From Chitinophagaceae bacterium (lineage in GTDB: Bacteria > Bacteroidota > Bacteroidia > Chitinophagales > Chitinophagaceae): a stretch of 64,000 bases of DNA. The notes beneath the pieces are model-generated. The model was not told the DNA's origin and made no database searches. It saw only the letters and a list, made by a program, of their open reading frames with translations. The stretch covers positions 868,001 through 932,000 of the forward strand of contig JADJLJ010000001.1 of NCBI GenBank assembly GCA_016710165.1, written 5' to 3'. The translations under genes were made by a program, and so were the position numbers. This document shows, in pieces, positions 54,024 through 62,425 of the stretch (position 1 is its first letter; every line of letters begins with the position of its first letter).

Positions 54024-54830
54024 ATGACCAACCTCATACGATATCCATTGTTTTTGCTCTTCCTGCTGACGGGCATCATGTCGTGCAATAACAATGAACA
54101 AACCGTACCAGTAAATACCGCAGCCCCGTCTAAAGAAAAAGAACTGGGGGATGCCATTGCCCGGTTCCCCGATTCGTTGTTGCTGCGTGAACAACTTGTT
54201 CAATACTACCGGGAGAATGCATTCTATGATAAAGCCCTTGCTGCGACCGATGAATGGCTGAAGAAAGACAGTTTGAATGCAAGGTTGTGGGACATGAAAG
54301 CGACCCTGCACTTTGAAAATGCTGACACCCTGGATGCCATCCGGGCTTTTGAAAAAGCGGCTGCCATTTTACCGGCTCCGGAATACCTGATGTCGCTGGG
54401 TACGTTGTACGCACAGACAAAGAATGCACGGGCGCTGGCTGCTGCCGGTCTGCTGGCAAAGCTTGATAATGGCAAAACGGCAAAAGAAGGTATTTTCATT
54501 AAGGGACTGTATTATAGTTATACCGGTGATAAGGAAAAAGCCATTTCATTCTTTGATCAATGCCTGGCCATGGAATATACCTTCATGCCCGGCTACCTCG
54601 AAAAAGCCATTGCCCTGTATGACCAGGCAAAATATGCCGAAGCCATTAAGGTACTTGACCGGGCCGTGACCTTACAGAATAATTTTGATGAAGGGTATTA
54701 CTGGCGTGGCCGCTGTTTTGAAAAACTGAATAAACTGGCCGATGCCATGGAAGATTACCGGACGGCCCTCCTGTATAATCCCGGATATGCTGAAGCCAAA
54801 GATGCACTGGCAAGGCTGGAAGGGAAGTGA
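54024..54830 (+). CDS. TPR lipoprotein
   Basis: 268 residues. Lipoprotein signal MTNLIRYPLFLLFLLTGIMSC with the lipobox Cys at 21, then TPR repeats (QLVQYYRENAFYDKALAATDEWLKKDSLNARLWDMKATLHFENADTLDAIRAFEKAAAI and GYYWRGRCFEKLNKLADAMEDYRTALLYNPGYAEAKDALARL). Probably a periplasm-facing protein-interaction module of unknown partner. Confidence 0.87.
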   Translation: MTNLIRYPLFLLFLLTGIMSCNNNEQTVPVNTAAPSKEKELGDAIARFPDSLLLREQLVQYYRENAFYDKALAATDEWLKKDSLNARLWDMKATLHFENADTLDAIRAFEKAAAILPAPEYLMSLGTLYAQTKNARALAAAGLLAKLDNGKTAKEGIFIKGLYYSYTGDKEKAISFFDQCLAMEYTFMPGYLEKAIALYDQAKYAEAIKVLDRAVTLQNNFDEGYYWRGRCFEKLNKLADAMEDYRTALLYNPGYAEAKDALARLEGK

Positions 54831-54904
54831 TCGTTACAGGGTTTGAAACCGTTTAATTCGTTTCAGCGTTCGGGGCAAAGTTTTTATAGTCACTTCATAG
54901 TAGT

Positions 54905-54912
54905 TAACTTTG
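54905..54912 (+). promoter_or_regulatory. rpe -7 element
   Basis: TAACTTTG, followed by a 16-base spacer and the 9-bp tandem array, so the array should be transcribed as the rpe leader. Confidence 0.55.
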
Positions 54913-54928
54913 CGGAATAAAAAAAGTC

Positions 54929-55054
54929 ACTAAAACGACTAAAACGACTAAAACGACTAAAACGACTAAAACGACTAAAACGACTAAAACGACTAAAACG
55001 ACTAAAACGACTTAAACGACTTAAACGACTTAAACGACTTAAACGACTCAAACG
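54929..55054. repeat. Fourteen tandem 9-bp units in the rpe leader
   Basis: Nine perfect ACTAAAACG units (54929-55009), four ACTTAAACG (55010-55045) and one ACTCAAACG (55046-55054), then TTAACA and the rpe ATG. There are no spacers between units, so it is not a CRISPR array. The ordered change of variant from left to right fits growth by slippage. Confidence 0.95.
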
Positions 55055-55060
55055 TTAACA

Positions 55061-55708
55061 ATGCCCATCATCGCCCCTTCCCTCTTATCCGCTAATTTCC
55101 TGGATCTACAGGCCGATTGCAACATGCTGAATGAAAGTGCTGCCGACTGGTACCATTTAGATGTGATGGACGGACATTTTGTACCCAACATCAGTTTTGG
55201 TCCCATGCTGGTGGAGTTTTTCAGGAAAGCAACCACCAAGGTTTGTGATGTGCATTTAATGATCGAAGAACCGGGCAGGTATGCCGAAGCATTTAAAAAA
55301 GCCGGCGCCGATATCCTGTCTGTTCATATCGAAGCATGCCCGCACCTGCACCGGAATATCCAACAGGTAAAAAGTTTAGGGATGCAGGCCGGCGTGGCTG
55401 TTAATCCGCATACACCGGTTGAAAGCCTGAAAGACGTCCTTGCCGATATTGACCTGGTATGCCTGATGAGCGTAAATCCCGGTTTCGGCGGACAATCATT
55501 CATACCACACACCCTCCATAAGATCAAACAGCTGCGTGAAATGATCGACGAACGGGCGCTCAATGTAAAGATCGAGATCGATGGCGGCGTTACGCTGGAA
55601 AATGCCAGGACCATTTTAGATGCAGGAGCCGATGTGCTGGTGGCCGGCAATACGGTCTTCCGGTCAGCTGATCCCAAAGCAACCATTGCTGCACTGAAGA
55701 ACCTATAA
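55061..55708 (+). CDS. rpe: Ribulose-phosphate 3-epimerase
   Basis: 215 residues; interconverts ribulose-5- and xylulose-5-phosphate in the pentose phosphate pathway. TIM-barrel motifs: IAPSLLSANFLDL, YHLDVMDGHFVPNISFGP (metal His and Asp), VCDVHLMIEEPGRY, SVNPGFGGQSFIPHTLHKI, KIEIDGGVTLEN and ADVLVAGNTVF. Its 3' end overlaps the converging DUF3703 gene by six bases. The leader is a long tandem repeat, so copy number could tune its expression (inference). Confidence 0.95.
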   Translation: MPIIAPSLLSANFLDLQADCNMLNESAADWYHLDVMDGHFVPNISFGPMLVEFFRKATTKVCDVHLMIEEPGRYAEAFKKAGADILSVHIEACPHLHRNIQQVKSLGMQAGVAVNPHTPVESLKDVLADIDLVCLMSVNPGFGGQSFIPHTLHKIKQLREMIDERALNVKIEIDGGVTLENARTILDAGADVLVAGNTVFRSADPKATIAALKNL

Positions 55709-56083
55709 GTTTTCATGACCTTGTATTATTGCGAGCAGGTCTTCAGGTATTTCCATGGGCTGAAGTGAAGGAACATTTGCCCCGCCTGAATTACCAACCG
55801 GTATCTTCCCAATAAATGATTTCACACCGCCAACCAGCAACCGGGGGATCTGCCCGATAATTTCTTTTGTGTTCTTTATTTTAATACCAAAAAGAAGCAT
55901 TTTCCAGTGAACAGCGGTATGTTCAACCGGGTAGGGTTGCCCCAAAATGTGAGCCCGCTCTAAATGCCGCCAGCTTTGCTGGTATTTTTTTTCAGCAAAG
56001 GCATTTTCAGCCGATACCAGTTCCTCCCGGTAAAATGGCCGCAATGTTCCCGGCATTGTTGTATGCATTTTCATAACTACCAT
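55703..56083 (-). CDS. DUF3703 family protein
   Basis: About 123-126 residues. MPGTLRPFYREELVSAENAFAEKKYQQSWRHLERAHILGQPYPVEHTAVHWKML is the DUF3703 pattern, a helical unit of unknown function often found near metal-handling genes (family context, from memory). The start overlaps the TonB receptor stop by seven bases, so they are translationally coupled. Confidence 0.8.
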   Translation of the reverse strand: MVVMKMHTTMPGTLRPFYREELVSAENAFAEKKYQQSWRHLERAHILGQPYPVEHTAVHWKMLLFGIKIKNTKEIIGQIPRLLVGGVKSFIGKIPVGNSGGANVPSLQPMEIPEDLLAIIQGHENL

Positions 56084-58257
56084 TTGATCTTTATTCCACC
56101 GTTTGTTACAAACCCTTCTGTATGATTCCAGATATCATCAAAGTTTGGATCACTGTGCGGCGGGTTAACCACCGCCTTGTATTTGCTCTGCCGCTGATCG
56201 GTAAAGTTCTCAAAATTTATGAATACCGATACCTTTCCAAAGGTCTTCTGCGCCATGAAACCAAATTCCCAGAAAGACGGTGTCCTGGAACCATTGTATA
56301 AATACTGCCGGCCTGTAAAATACCCTTCCAGGCCCAGTTTAAAATTATCTTCCTTTTCATACATGAATGTAAGGTTCAGTTTACTCTTTGGCAATAAGGG
56401 CAGAAACTGGTTCGCTGATAAGTAGGTGGCATTGGCATTGGTAAACGTATATCCCACAAAAAACTTCAGATCCTCTTTATAAATGAATTTCAGGTTTGTT
56501 TCAAAACCGCTGCTGACAATTGGTTTGGAAGCATTGGCAAAAGAATAATTTCCAAAAGGATCCATCTGCAACACCAGTGGCTTTTTAATGGAAGTATAAA
56601 AGAACAGTTGGTTGATACTGAACAACAGGTGGCCACCGATCGTTGTTTTGTAATTAATATCGGCAGTCCCTCCCGCACTTCGTTCCGCAACCACGTTGCT
56701 CAAAGGCAGAATATCCCGGTACTGCATGCTTTCTGTCTGCTCCGTGAAAATGGTCGGCATTTTATAGCCGAGGCCTCCCCCGATCCTTGAGCTGACCTTA
56801 TCGGTAAGTTTGAACAGCGCAGAAATTCTCGGCAACACAAAGGTTTGGTTCTCCGAATAATTATTATTTCGGAGTGCTGAATGATCGACACGTATCCCGC
56901 TTTCCAGTTTCAGCCTGTCTGAAATATCCCAGGTATCCTGCAGGTAAATCCCCGATGTGAATGTTCTTGTATCCTGTGTATTGATGATCTCCTGTGTGAA
57001 CTTATCATACACAAAATTCAATCCGCCGATCAGGGTATGTTTCTGCTTAAAGAACAGCAGCGACAGGTCCGTAAAACTGTTTGTGCTTTGCCCGGAGAAT
57101 TCATAGTTGGGGATATTGATATGCCGGTCGAAAATGCTCACACTTTGTTTCAGCTTAAGCACATTGCGGTTTGCAAACCGTTTATCCGCTTCCAGTGTAG
57201 TTGTATTCCTGAGCGTTCTGTTCTTCTCAAAATAAGAATGGCCGGGAGCCGGGTTCCCCTTGATCATTTCCATATCGCCGCCGGTATTCAATCCCTTTGT
57301 AAAGCTGTTGCCGAGCATGATGGTGAGTGAAGGACCCGGATAAAAGAACAATCTCGGGTTAATGGTGAAATTGTTGCTTTTGGGCAATTCAGAAAAATCA
57401 TCTTTATCCACATCATACGCCTTCTGAAAATTATACAGGCCCAAAAATGCATAACCGAACCGGCCTCTTTTCTGAGAAGCATAGGCGCCAATATTCGTCT
57501 GACCAATGTGCGACTGGTTGAACATAAAATTATACTCCGCCTTTTCGCCCGGCATTTTGGAAATAAAATTCACCACGCCGGCAATAGCACCTCCCCCGTA
57601 TAAAGTGGATGCGGGCCCTTTGATCACCTCCACCTGCTTAAGGTCCAATGGCGGGATCTCCAATATGCTCAATCCGCTTGCAAAATTTCCAAAACTGGGA
57701 TAGCCGTCTTTCAAAAGCTGGGTGTACCGTCCATCCAGTCCCTGCACCCGTATGCTTGCATTGCCACTGGTGGCAGATGTTTGCTGCACCTGCATGCCCG
57801 TACTTTCGTGCAGCAGCATGGATACATTTGCCGGTCGCATATTACCCTTCTCATCCAGTTCCTCCCCGTCTATCGTTTCTACACGTGTAGGCGTATTGGC
57901 AATGGTTCGGCTGGTACGGGTTGTTTGCAGCACCACTTCTTCCATTTCCTCCGAGATCTCTGCCAGCAGTATTTCAACCACTTCATCCTTTGCCAAAGGA
58001 AAAATAAATGTTTCTGTCCTGGTCTCATAGCCGGTATGACTGAAGACGATCACCTGCTTTCCGCCGGGAATATTCTTCAACTCAGCCAGTCCGCCGGTGT
58101 CAGACGAAGTGCCGTTTTGGGTATTTTGTAAAACAATATTCACGCCGGACAATGGATCACGGGTCTCACCATTCCTGGCCAGTATCTTCAAACGATGTTG
58201 TGCATCAGCACCATGCACAAGCATGATCAAAAGCAATATGGTAATTATCCTCGGCAT
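56077..58257 (-). CDS. TonB-dependent outer membrane receptor
   Basis: 726 residues: signal peptide, carboxypeptidase-regulatory-like domain (LSGVNIVLQNTQNGTSSDTGGLAEL), plug (NVSMLLHESTGMQVQQTSATSGNASIRVQGLDGRYTQLLKDGYPSF and VEVIKGPASTLYGGGAIAGVVNFISK), then a 22-strand-type barrel ending GFVTNGGIKIKW. It takes up a metal complex or other small ligand using the proton force via TonB. In an operon with a Cys-rich DUF6660-like protein upstream and DUF3703 downstream, which favours a metal ligand (inference). Confidence 0.92.
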   Translation of the reverse strand: MPRIITILLLIMLVHGADAQHRLKILARNGETRDPLSGVNIVLQNTQNGTSSDTGGLAELKNIPGGKQVIVFSHTGYETRTETFIFPLAKDEVVEILLAEISEEMEEVVLQTTRTSRTIANTPTRVETIDGEELDEKGNMRPANVSMLLHESTGMQVQQTSATSGNASIRVQGLDGRYTQLLKDGYPSFGNFASGLSILEIPPLDLKQVEVIKGPASTLYGGGAIAGVVNFISKMPGEKAEYNFMFNQSHIGQTNIGAYASQKRGRFGYAFLGLYNFQKAYDVDKDDFSELPKSNNFTINPRLFFYPGPSLTIMLGNSFTKGLNTGGDMEMIKGNPAPGHSYFEKNRTLRNTTTLEADKRFANRNVLKLKQSVSIFDRHINIPNYEFSGQSTNSFTDLSLLFFKQKHTLIGGLNFVYDKFTQEIINTQDTRTFTSGIYLQDTWDISDRLKLESGIRVDHSALRNNNYSENQTFVLPRISALFKLTDKVSSRIGGGLGYKMPTIFTEQTESMQYRDILPLSNVVAERSAGGTADINYKTTIGGHLLFSINQLFFYTSIKKPLVLQMDPFGNYSFANASKPIVSSGFETNLKFIYKEDLKFFVGYTFTNANATYLSANQFLPLLPKSKLNLTFMYEKEDNFKLGLEGYFTGRQYLYNGSRTPSFWEFGFMAQKTFGKVSVFINFENFTDQRQSKYKAVVNPPHSDPNFDDIWNHTEGFVTNGGIKIKW

Positions 58258-58335
58258 AAAAATCTTTTGCTGGTTAAATAACAGTACCCTGCAATACTTT
58301 CGTATTTCTACAGGCTTAAAAATATTTATCAGTTA

Positions 58336-58659
58336 TTAACCAACCCGGGGAGGTTGCCAGATATTGCCGAAAGAATCAGAAGGAAGTGAGATGCTGTTGT
58401 AATAAGACGGCAGCCTTTTACCGGCCACTGGTTTTACTGTAACAATTTTCAGGATGTGGGAATTTGAAGTAACAATATGCCCACAGCAGGTGCAATTACA
58501 AAAAGGGGCACAGGCCTCTTCTTCGTCCTGGTGATCATGCTGACCAGCTGATTGTGAAACCGGGGTCGTTGCCGGTTCGGTGCATTCATCACTGTCCATA
58601 CAGGGCATGCAGGGCAACACAAGCATGTATATACCGAATATCAGCGTAAGTAGTTTCAC
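58336..58659 (-). CDS. Small Cys-rich exported protein, DUF6660-like
   Basis: 107 residues from a GTG at 58659 (reads MKLLTLIFGIYMLVLPCMPCMDSDEC). I prefer it over the ATG at 58695 because the -7 element lies between them. After the membrane or signal segment come HDHQDEEEACAPFCNCTCCGHIV, a Cys/His cluster well suited to binding a metal, and a C-terminal region ending IWQPPRVG. It is the first gene of the operon with the TonB receptor (78 bases downstream). The family name is from memory and should be treated as tentative. Confidence 0.72.
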   Translation of the reverse strand: MKLLTLIFGIYMLVLPCMPCMDSDECTEPATTPVSQSAGQHDHQDEEEACAPFCNCTCCGHIVTSNSHILKIVTVKPVAGKRLPSYYNSISLPSDSFGNIWQPPRVG

Positions 58660-58663
58660 AGGC

Positions 58664-58671
58664 CAAAGATA
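58664..58671 (-). promoter_or_regulatory. -7 element of the DUF6660-TonB-DUF3703 operon
   Basis: TATCTTTG on the minus strand, four bases before the GTG start: a leaderless-type arrangement as at kdsA. Confidence 0.6.
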
Positions 58672-58733
58672 AAGTTTAAACAAATGAGCAGGCATGATCT
58701 GCTGCAGAAATTATCACAACTCCGTTGCAATCT

Positions 58734-58836
58734 GTTTGAGGTTTGAAGTTTGAGGTTTGAAGCTATTAGCACCCTGTTAAAATAAGCATTATTCTAACTA
58801 CAAACCTCAAACCTCAAACCCCAAACCTCAAACTCA
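58734..58836. repeat. Inverted GTTTGAG heptamer arms
   Basis: GTTTGAG, GTTTGAA, GTTTGAG, GTTTGAA at the left (58734-58761). At the right (58801-58834) their complements ACCTCAA/ACCCCAA run in the same 7-bp step. The word is the same as at 19882-19923. Confidence 0.75.
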
Positions 58837-59736
58837 TCTTATCTCATCTATCTTCTTATACATCTGCTCCAGCACCGCCAGGTTCAGTTTCAGCCAGTTG
58901 TTTTCTTTCTTTGGCCACTCGTATTTCTGCTCCAGCAGTTTACCGGCAAGCTTATATGCCTGCTTCGCCTGCTCTTTATTGTAAAAACAACGGATCCAGT
59001 TATTTGCCAGTTCTTCTTCCTTCTTCAGGTAAATGCCGCCGCCATACCATTTAAAACAGGATGGCAGTCCCCAGAACGAGACCGACCTGTCATCCTTTTC
59101 AATGGATGCCTTATAAAATAAAATAAAGAAGCGCAGGTTCTCTTTCAGCCGCTGGCGGATGGCCGCATCGCTTTCTTTTTTTGCCGGCGGAATGCGCCAT
59201 AGGTTATTCTTTATATAAAAAGGATCTTCTTCCGGGTCCTTAAAACGCCGGGCCGGGGAAATGAATTTTAAGATCGTGCTGGTATTGATGCCGATGTTCA
59301 GCAGCTGCAGTTCATCCGGCGCCAGCGCAGCGATCTTATAAACGTCGCTGCCTTTCTCTACAGAATAATTGAGAGTGATGGTCTTTTTATCATCATCGTA
59401 TACCCAGGTGCCGTGATCCATGGCATTGCGGGGGTTCTTTACAAAGGTTCCGTTGGTTGCAAGATAAAAACTGCGGTAGGGTATCTCAAACTTCGAATCC
59501 TCTGTCATGCTTTGCAGCGAGATCTCATCATCTTCCATGGCCCAGCCCTGGCAAAGGGCATTGTACATATTTTCAGCCGTATCCAGGTACAGCAACTTAT
59601 CACTGCGCTTTTTACCATCGGGGGTTTCTATAACAAGGTCCGGCTCCTTTTTTTTTGAACCCGGCTTGTTCTCATTGCAGGAAAATACCAGCATAGCAAA
59701 AACAATAAATGCCGATATTCTTTTGATCACACGCAT
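58834..59736 (-). CDS. Lipoprotein of unknown function
   Basis: 300 residues with a lipoprotein signal (MRVIKRISAFIVFAMLVFSC, lipobox Cys at 20) followed by a charged linker. The central part has beta strands (MDHGTWVYDDDKKTITLNYSVEKGSDVYKIAALAPDELQLLN) like small ligand-free barrel domains, and the C-terminal third is helical (LKENLRFFILFYKASIEKDD, KQAYKLAGKLLEQKYEWPKK). No named family recognised. The 3' end runs into a heptamer repeat. Confidence 0.78.
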   Translation of the reverse strand: MRVIKRISAFIVFAMLVFSCNENKPGSKKKEPDLVIETPDGKKRSDKLLYLDTAENMYNALCQGWAMEDDEISLQSMTEDSKFEIPYRSFYLATNGTFVKNPRNAMDHGTWVYDDDKKTITLNYSVEKGSDVYKIAALAPDELQLLNIGINTSTILKFISPARRFKDPEEDPFYIKNNLWRIPPAKKESDAAIRQRLKENLRFFILFYKASIEKDDRSVSFWGLPSCFKWYGGGIYLKKEEELANNWIRCFYNKEQAKQAYKLAGKLLEQKYEWPKKENNWLKLNLAVLEQMYKKIDEIR

Positions 59737-59796
59737 GGGTTTAGATCTGTAAAATAAGGATTATTGCAAAACACATAAAATATTTACCTTCATGCC

Positions 59797-62298
59797 ATGA
59801 GATTTTTTCTTACCATTCTTTCACTGCTTTTTACCCTGTTTTCCGTTGCGCAAAAAAAATCTGCATGGGTCAGTGGCAAGGCCATCGACGAAAATGAAAG
59901 ACCGGTTGCCAACGCATCGGTGGTGATACTTGGCAGAACAACCGGGCTCACCACCAACGATACAGGCTATTTCCGCATAAAAGTTCCGGCAGACAGATCC
60001 TTTGCACTCGTTTTTTCCCATACCGGCTACGCAGATGTGCAGAAGAATTTTTACCTGAGCGACGGAGAGGAAGAAAAGATCAGCATCCTCATGGAGAAGG
60101 GCGGCAAAACACTGGAGACGGTGGTGGTAAGTGAGAACAGGGAACGTACCGAGACCGGTCTCACCCGTATAAATCCAAAAAGCGCCATCCGCATGCCCAG
60201 TACCACCGGCGGCATCGAAAGTATGATCAAGATACTGGTGGGCAGCAACAATGAACTCACTTCGCAATACAGTGTACGGGGCGGCAACTACGACGAGAAC
60301 CTTATTTACATCAACGACTTTGAGATCTTCCGCCCTTACCTGGTACGCAGCGGCCAGCAGGAAGGACTCAGCTTCATCAACCCCGAGCTGGCGAAAAACG
60401 TGAATTTTTATTCCGGGGGTTTCCAGTCAAAGTACGGCGATAAGATGAGCAGCGTGCTTGACATCCAGTATAAAAAGCCAACCGGCTTCGGCGGCTCGGC
60501 CTATGTAAGTCTGCTGGAACAGGGATTACACCTGGAAGGCGCTGCAAAAAAAGGAAGGATCAGTTACCTGGTGGGCATACGCAACCGGAGCAATAAGAAC
60601 CTGCTGAAGAGCCAGGAAACATTGGGCGCTTACATTCCTTCTTCATCGGATGTGCAGGCTTCCCTTTCCTACAAACTGAATGAAAAGATACTGTTCGAAT
60701 TCCTGGGTACCTACTCGGTTACCAAATTCACCCTGTTCCCTGAGTCGGCGCAAAAAACAACTTCGGTATTCTCTCCCCTCTTCACGGCCAACCTGGGACT
60801 TGACATTGTTTTTGAAGGGCAGGAAAAGGACAGTTACAAAACAAACCTGGTTGGCCTCAGCATCCTGCATACGCCCAACAAAAAATTAAAACTGAAATGG
60901 ATGCTGAGCCGTTTCCAGAATAAGGAAACCGAAAATTTTGACATTGCCGGCGCTTATCTTTTTGGCGACCGCGACTTTGATAATACCAGCAGCACCTACG
61001 GACAGATCATCAACCCGCTCGGCGCCGGTTATTACCAGAACTACGGAAGAAATGAACTGGACATCAATGTGTACAATGCGTCGCTGAAAGGAAGCTATGC
61101 CGCCGGAAAACATTTCATACAATTCGGCAACAGCATCGAGCAGGCAAATATCAATGACCGGTTAAAAGAATGGGAGTACCAGGACAGCGCCGGATATTCC
61201 CTGCCGCACAACCCGGCAAACCTCAATCTCTTCAGATCATTCAATTCCACCGCCGACCTTTCCATCCAGAAATACAGCGGCTACCTGCAGGATAATATCC
61301 GGCTGGGAAGCGCCAAAAGAGAAATTACGTTGCAGGCCGGCGTCCGGTACAATTACAATTCACTCAACAAAGAATTTTTAGTAAGTCCACGCCTGCAGTT
61401 CAGTTTTAAACCCAACTGGAAAAGGGATATGGTATTTAAACTGGCGGCAGGCGCTTATCATCAGCCTCCTTTTTACCGGGAGTTGAGAAGATACGACGGC
61501 ACGTTGAACACAGGGGTAAAGGCGCAGAAGAGTTACCAGGTTGTTGCGGGGGTCGATTATAACTTTAAAGCCTTCGACAGCCGCCCCTTCCGGTTGACCA
61601 CCGAAGCCTATTACAAGAACATGACGAGTGTGGATGTGTATGATATAGATAATGTGAAGATCCGCTATGCCGGTAACAACAATGCCAAAGCCTATGCCAT
61701 GGGTTTTGAAGCCAGGCTTTTTGGCGAACTGGTGAAAGATGCAGAAAGCTGGTTCAGCATCGGCATCATGCAGACAAAAGAAGACCTGGACGGCGATCAT
61801 TATTACCAGTACCTGAATGCAGCAGGTGAGATCATCCGGGCTTCCAGCACCGACCAGGTGGCTGTTGACAGCATACGCAATGAAGTGGGTTATGTACGCC
61901 GCCCTACCGACCGGCTGATAACGGTTGGTTTGTACCTGGAAGATTATCTGCCTACCAACAAGAATTTCAAGTTTCACCTCAACATGCTCTATGGCAGCAA
62001 CATGAGTTACAACATCCCCAACAGCGTGAAGTACCGCAATGCCCTCATCATTGAGCCGTACATACGGGTGGATGCCGGTTTCAGCGCCCAGTTGCTGAGT
62101 GAAAAAAGCAAGCGCCGCAGCCACAGTCCCTTCCGTAATTTCCAGAACATCTGGGCCAGTTTTGAAGTGTTTAACCTGATCGACCGGCGCAATACCATCT
62201 CCTTCCAGTTGGTGAAGGATTTTGCCAACAATGTGTACAGCATCCCCAACCGGCTAACGCCCCGGCTGGTGAATTTTAAGGTGGTGGGGAGGTTTTAG
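59797..62298 (+). CDS. TonB-dependent receptor with carboxypeptidase-regulatory-like N-terminus
   Basis: 833 residues: signal peptide, beta-sandwich domain (WVSGKAIDENERPVANASVVILGRTTGLTTNDTGYFRIKVP), plug (GGIESMIKILVGSNNELTSQYSVRGGNYDENLIYINDFEIFRPYLVRSGQQEGLSFINPELAKNVNFYSGGFQSKYGD) and barrel ending RLTPRLVNFKVVGRF. No partner SusD-like gene is adjacent, so a polysaccharide system is unlikely; ligand unknown. It is the last gene before the AT-rich segment. Confidence 0.92.
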   Translation: MRFFLTILSLLFTLFSVAQKKSAWVSGKAIDENERPVANASVVILGRTTGLTTNDTGYFRIKVPADRSFALVFSHTGYADVQKNFYLSDGEEEKISILMEKGGKTLETVVVSENRERTETGLTRINPKSAIRMPSTTGGIESMIKILVGSNNELTSQYSVRGGNYDENLIYINDFEIFRPYLVRSGQQEGLSFINPELAKNVNFYSGGFQSKYGDKMSSVLDIQYKKPTGFGGSAYVSLLEQGLHLEGAAKKGRISYLVGIRNRSNKNLLKSQETLGAYIPSSSDVQASLSYKLNEKILFEFLGTYSVTKFTLFPESAQKTTSVFSPLFTANLGLDIVFEGQEKDSYKTNLVGLSILHTPNKKLKLKWMLSRFQNKETENFDIAGAYLFGDRDFDNTSSTYGQIINPLGAGYYQNYGRNELDINVYNASLKGSYAAGKHFIQFGNSIEQANINDRLKEWEYQDSAGYSLPHNPANLNLFRSFNSTADLSIQKYSGYLQDNIRLGSAKREITLQAGVRYNYNSLNKEFLVSPRLQFSFKPNWKRDMVFKLAAGAYHQPPFYRELRRYDGTLNTGVKAQKSYQVVAGVDYNFKAFDSRPFRLTTEAYYKNMTSVDVYDIDNVKIRYAGNNNAKAYAMGFEARLFGELVKDAESWFSIGIMQTKEDLDGDHYYQYLNAAGEIIRASSTDQVAVDSIRNEVGYVRRPTDRLITVGLYLEDYLPTNKNFKFHLNMLYGSNMSYNIPNSVKYRNALIIEPYIRVDAGFSAQLLSEKSKRRSHSPFRNFQNIWASFEVFNLIDRRNTISFQLVKDFANNVYSIPNRLTPRLVNFKVVGRF

Positions 62299-62425
62299 TG
62301 TTATTTTTCAAACCCATTTGTTCAAAACTGAGTGAATAATCATTCATTTTTTGAATAAGAACTTACGTATATTTAAGAGTTGTATACTATTTCTTGAGTA
62401 TAAAAATAGATTTCTTCACCAAAGT
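62299..62425. other. Composition boundary
   Basis: From here to the window end the sequence is clearly richer in A/T than before, including codon third positions. No repeat, integrase or tRNA marks the join on this side. Confidence 0.55.

Noticed and set aside
54929..55054. CRISPR array
   Set aside because: Units are 9 bp and follow each other with no spacers; no cas genes in the window.
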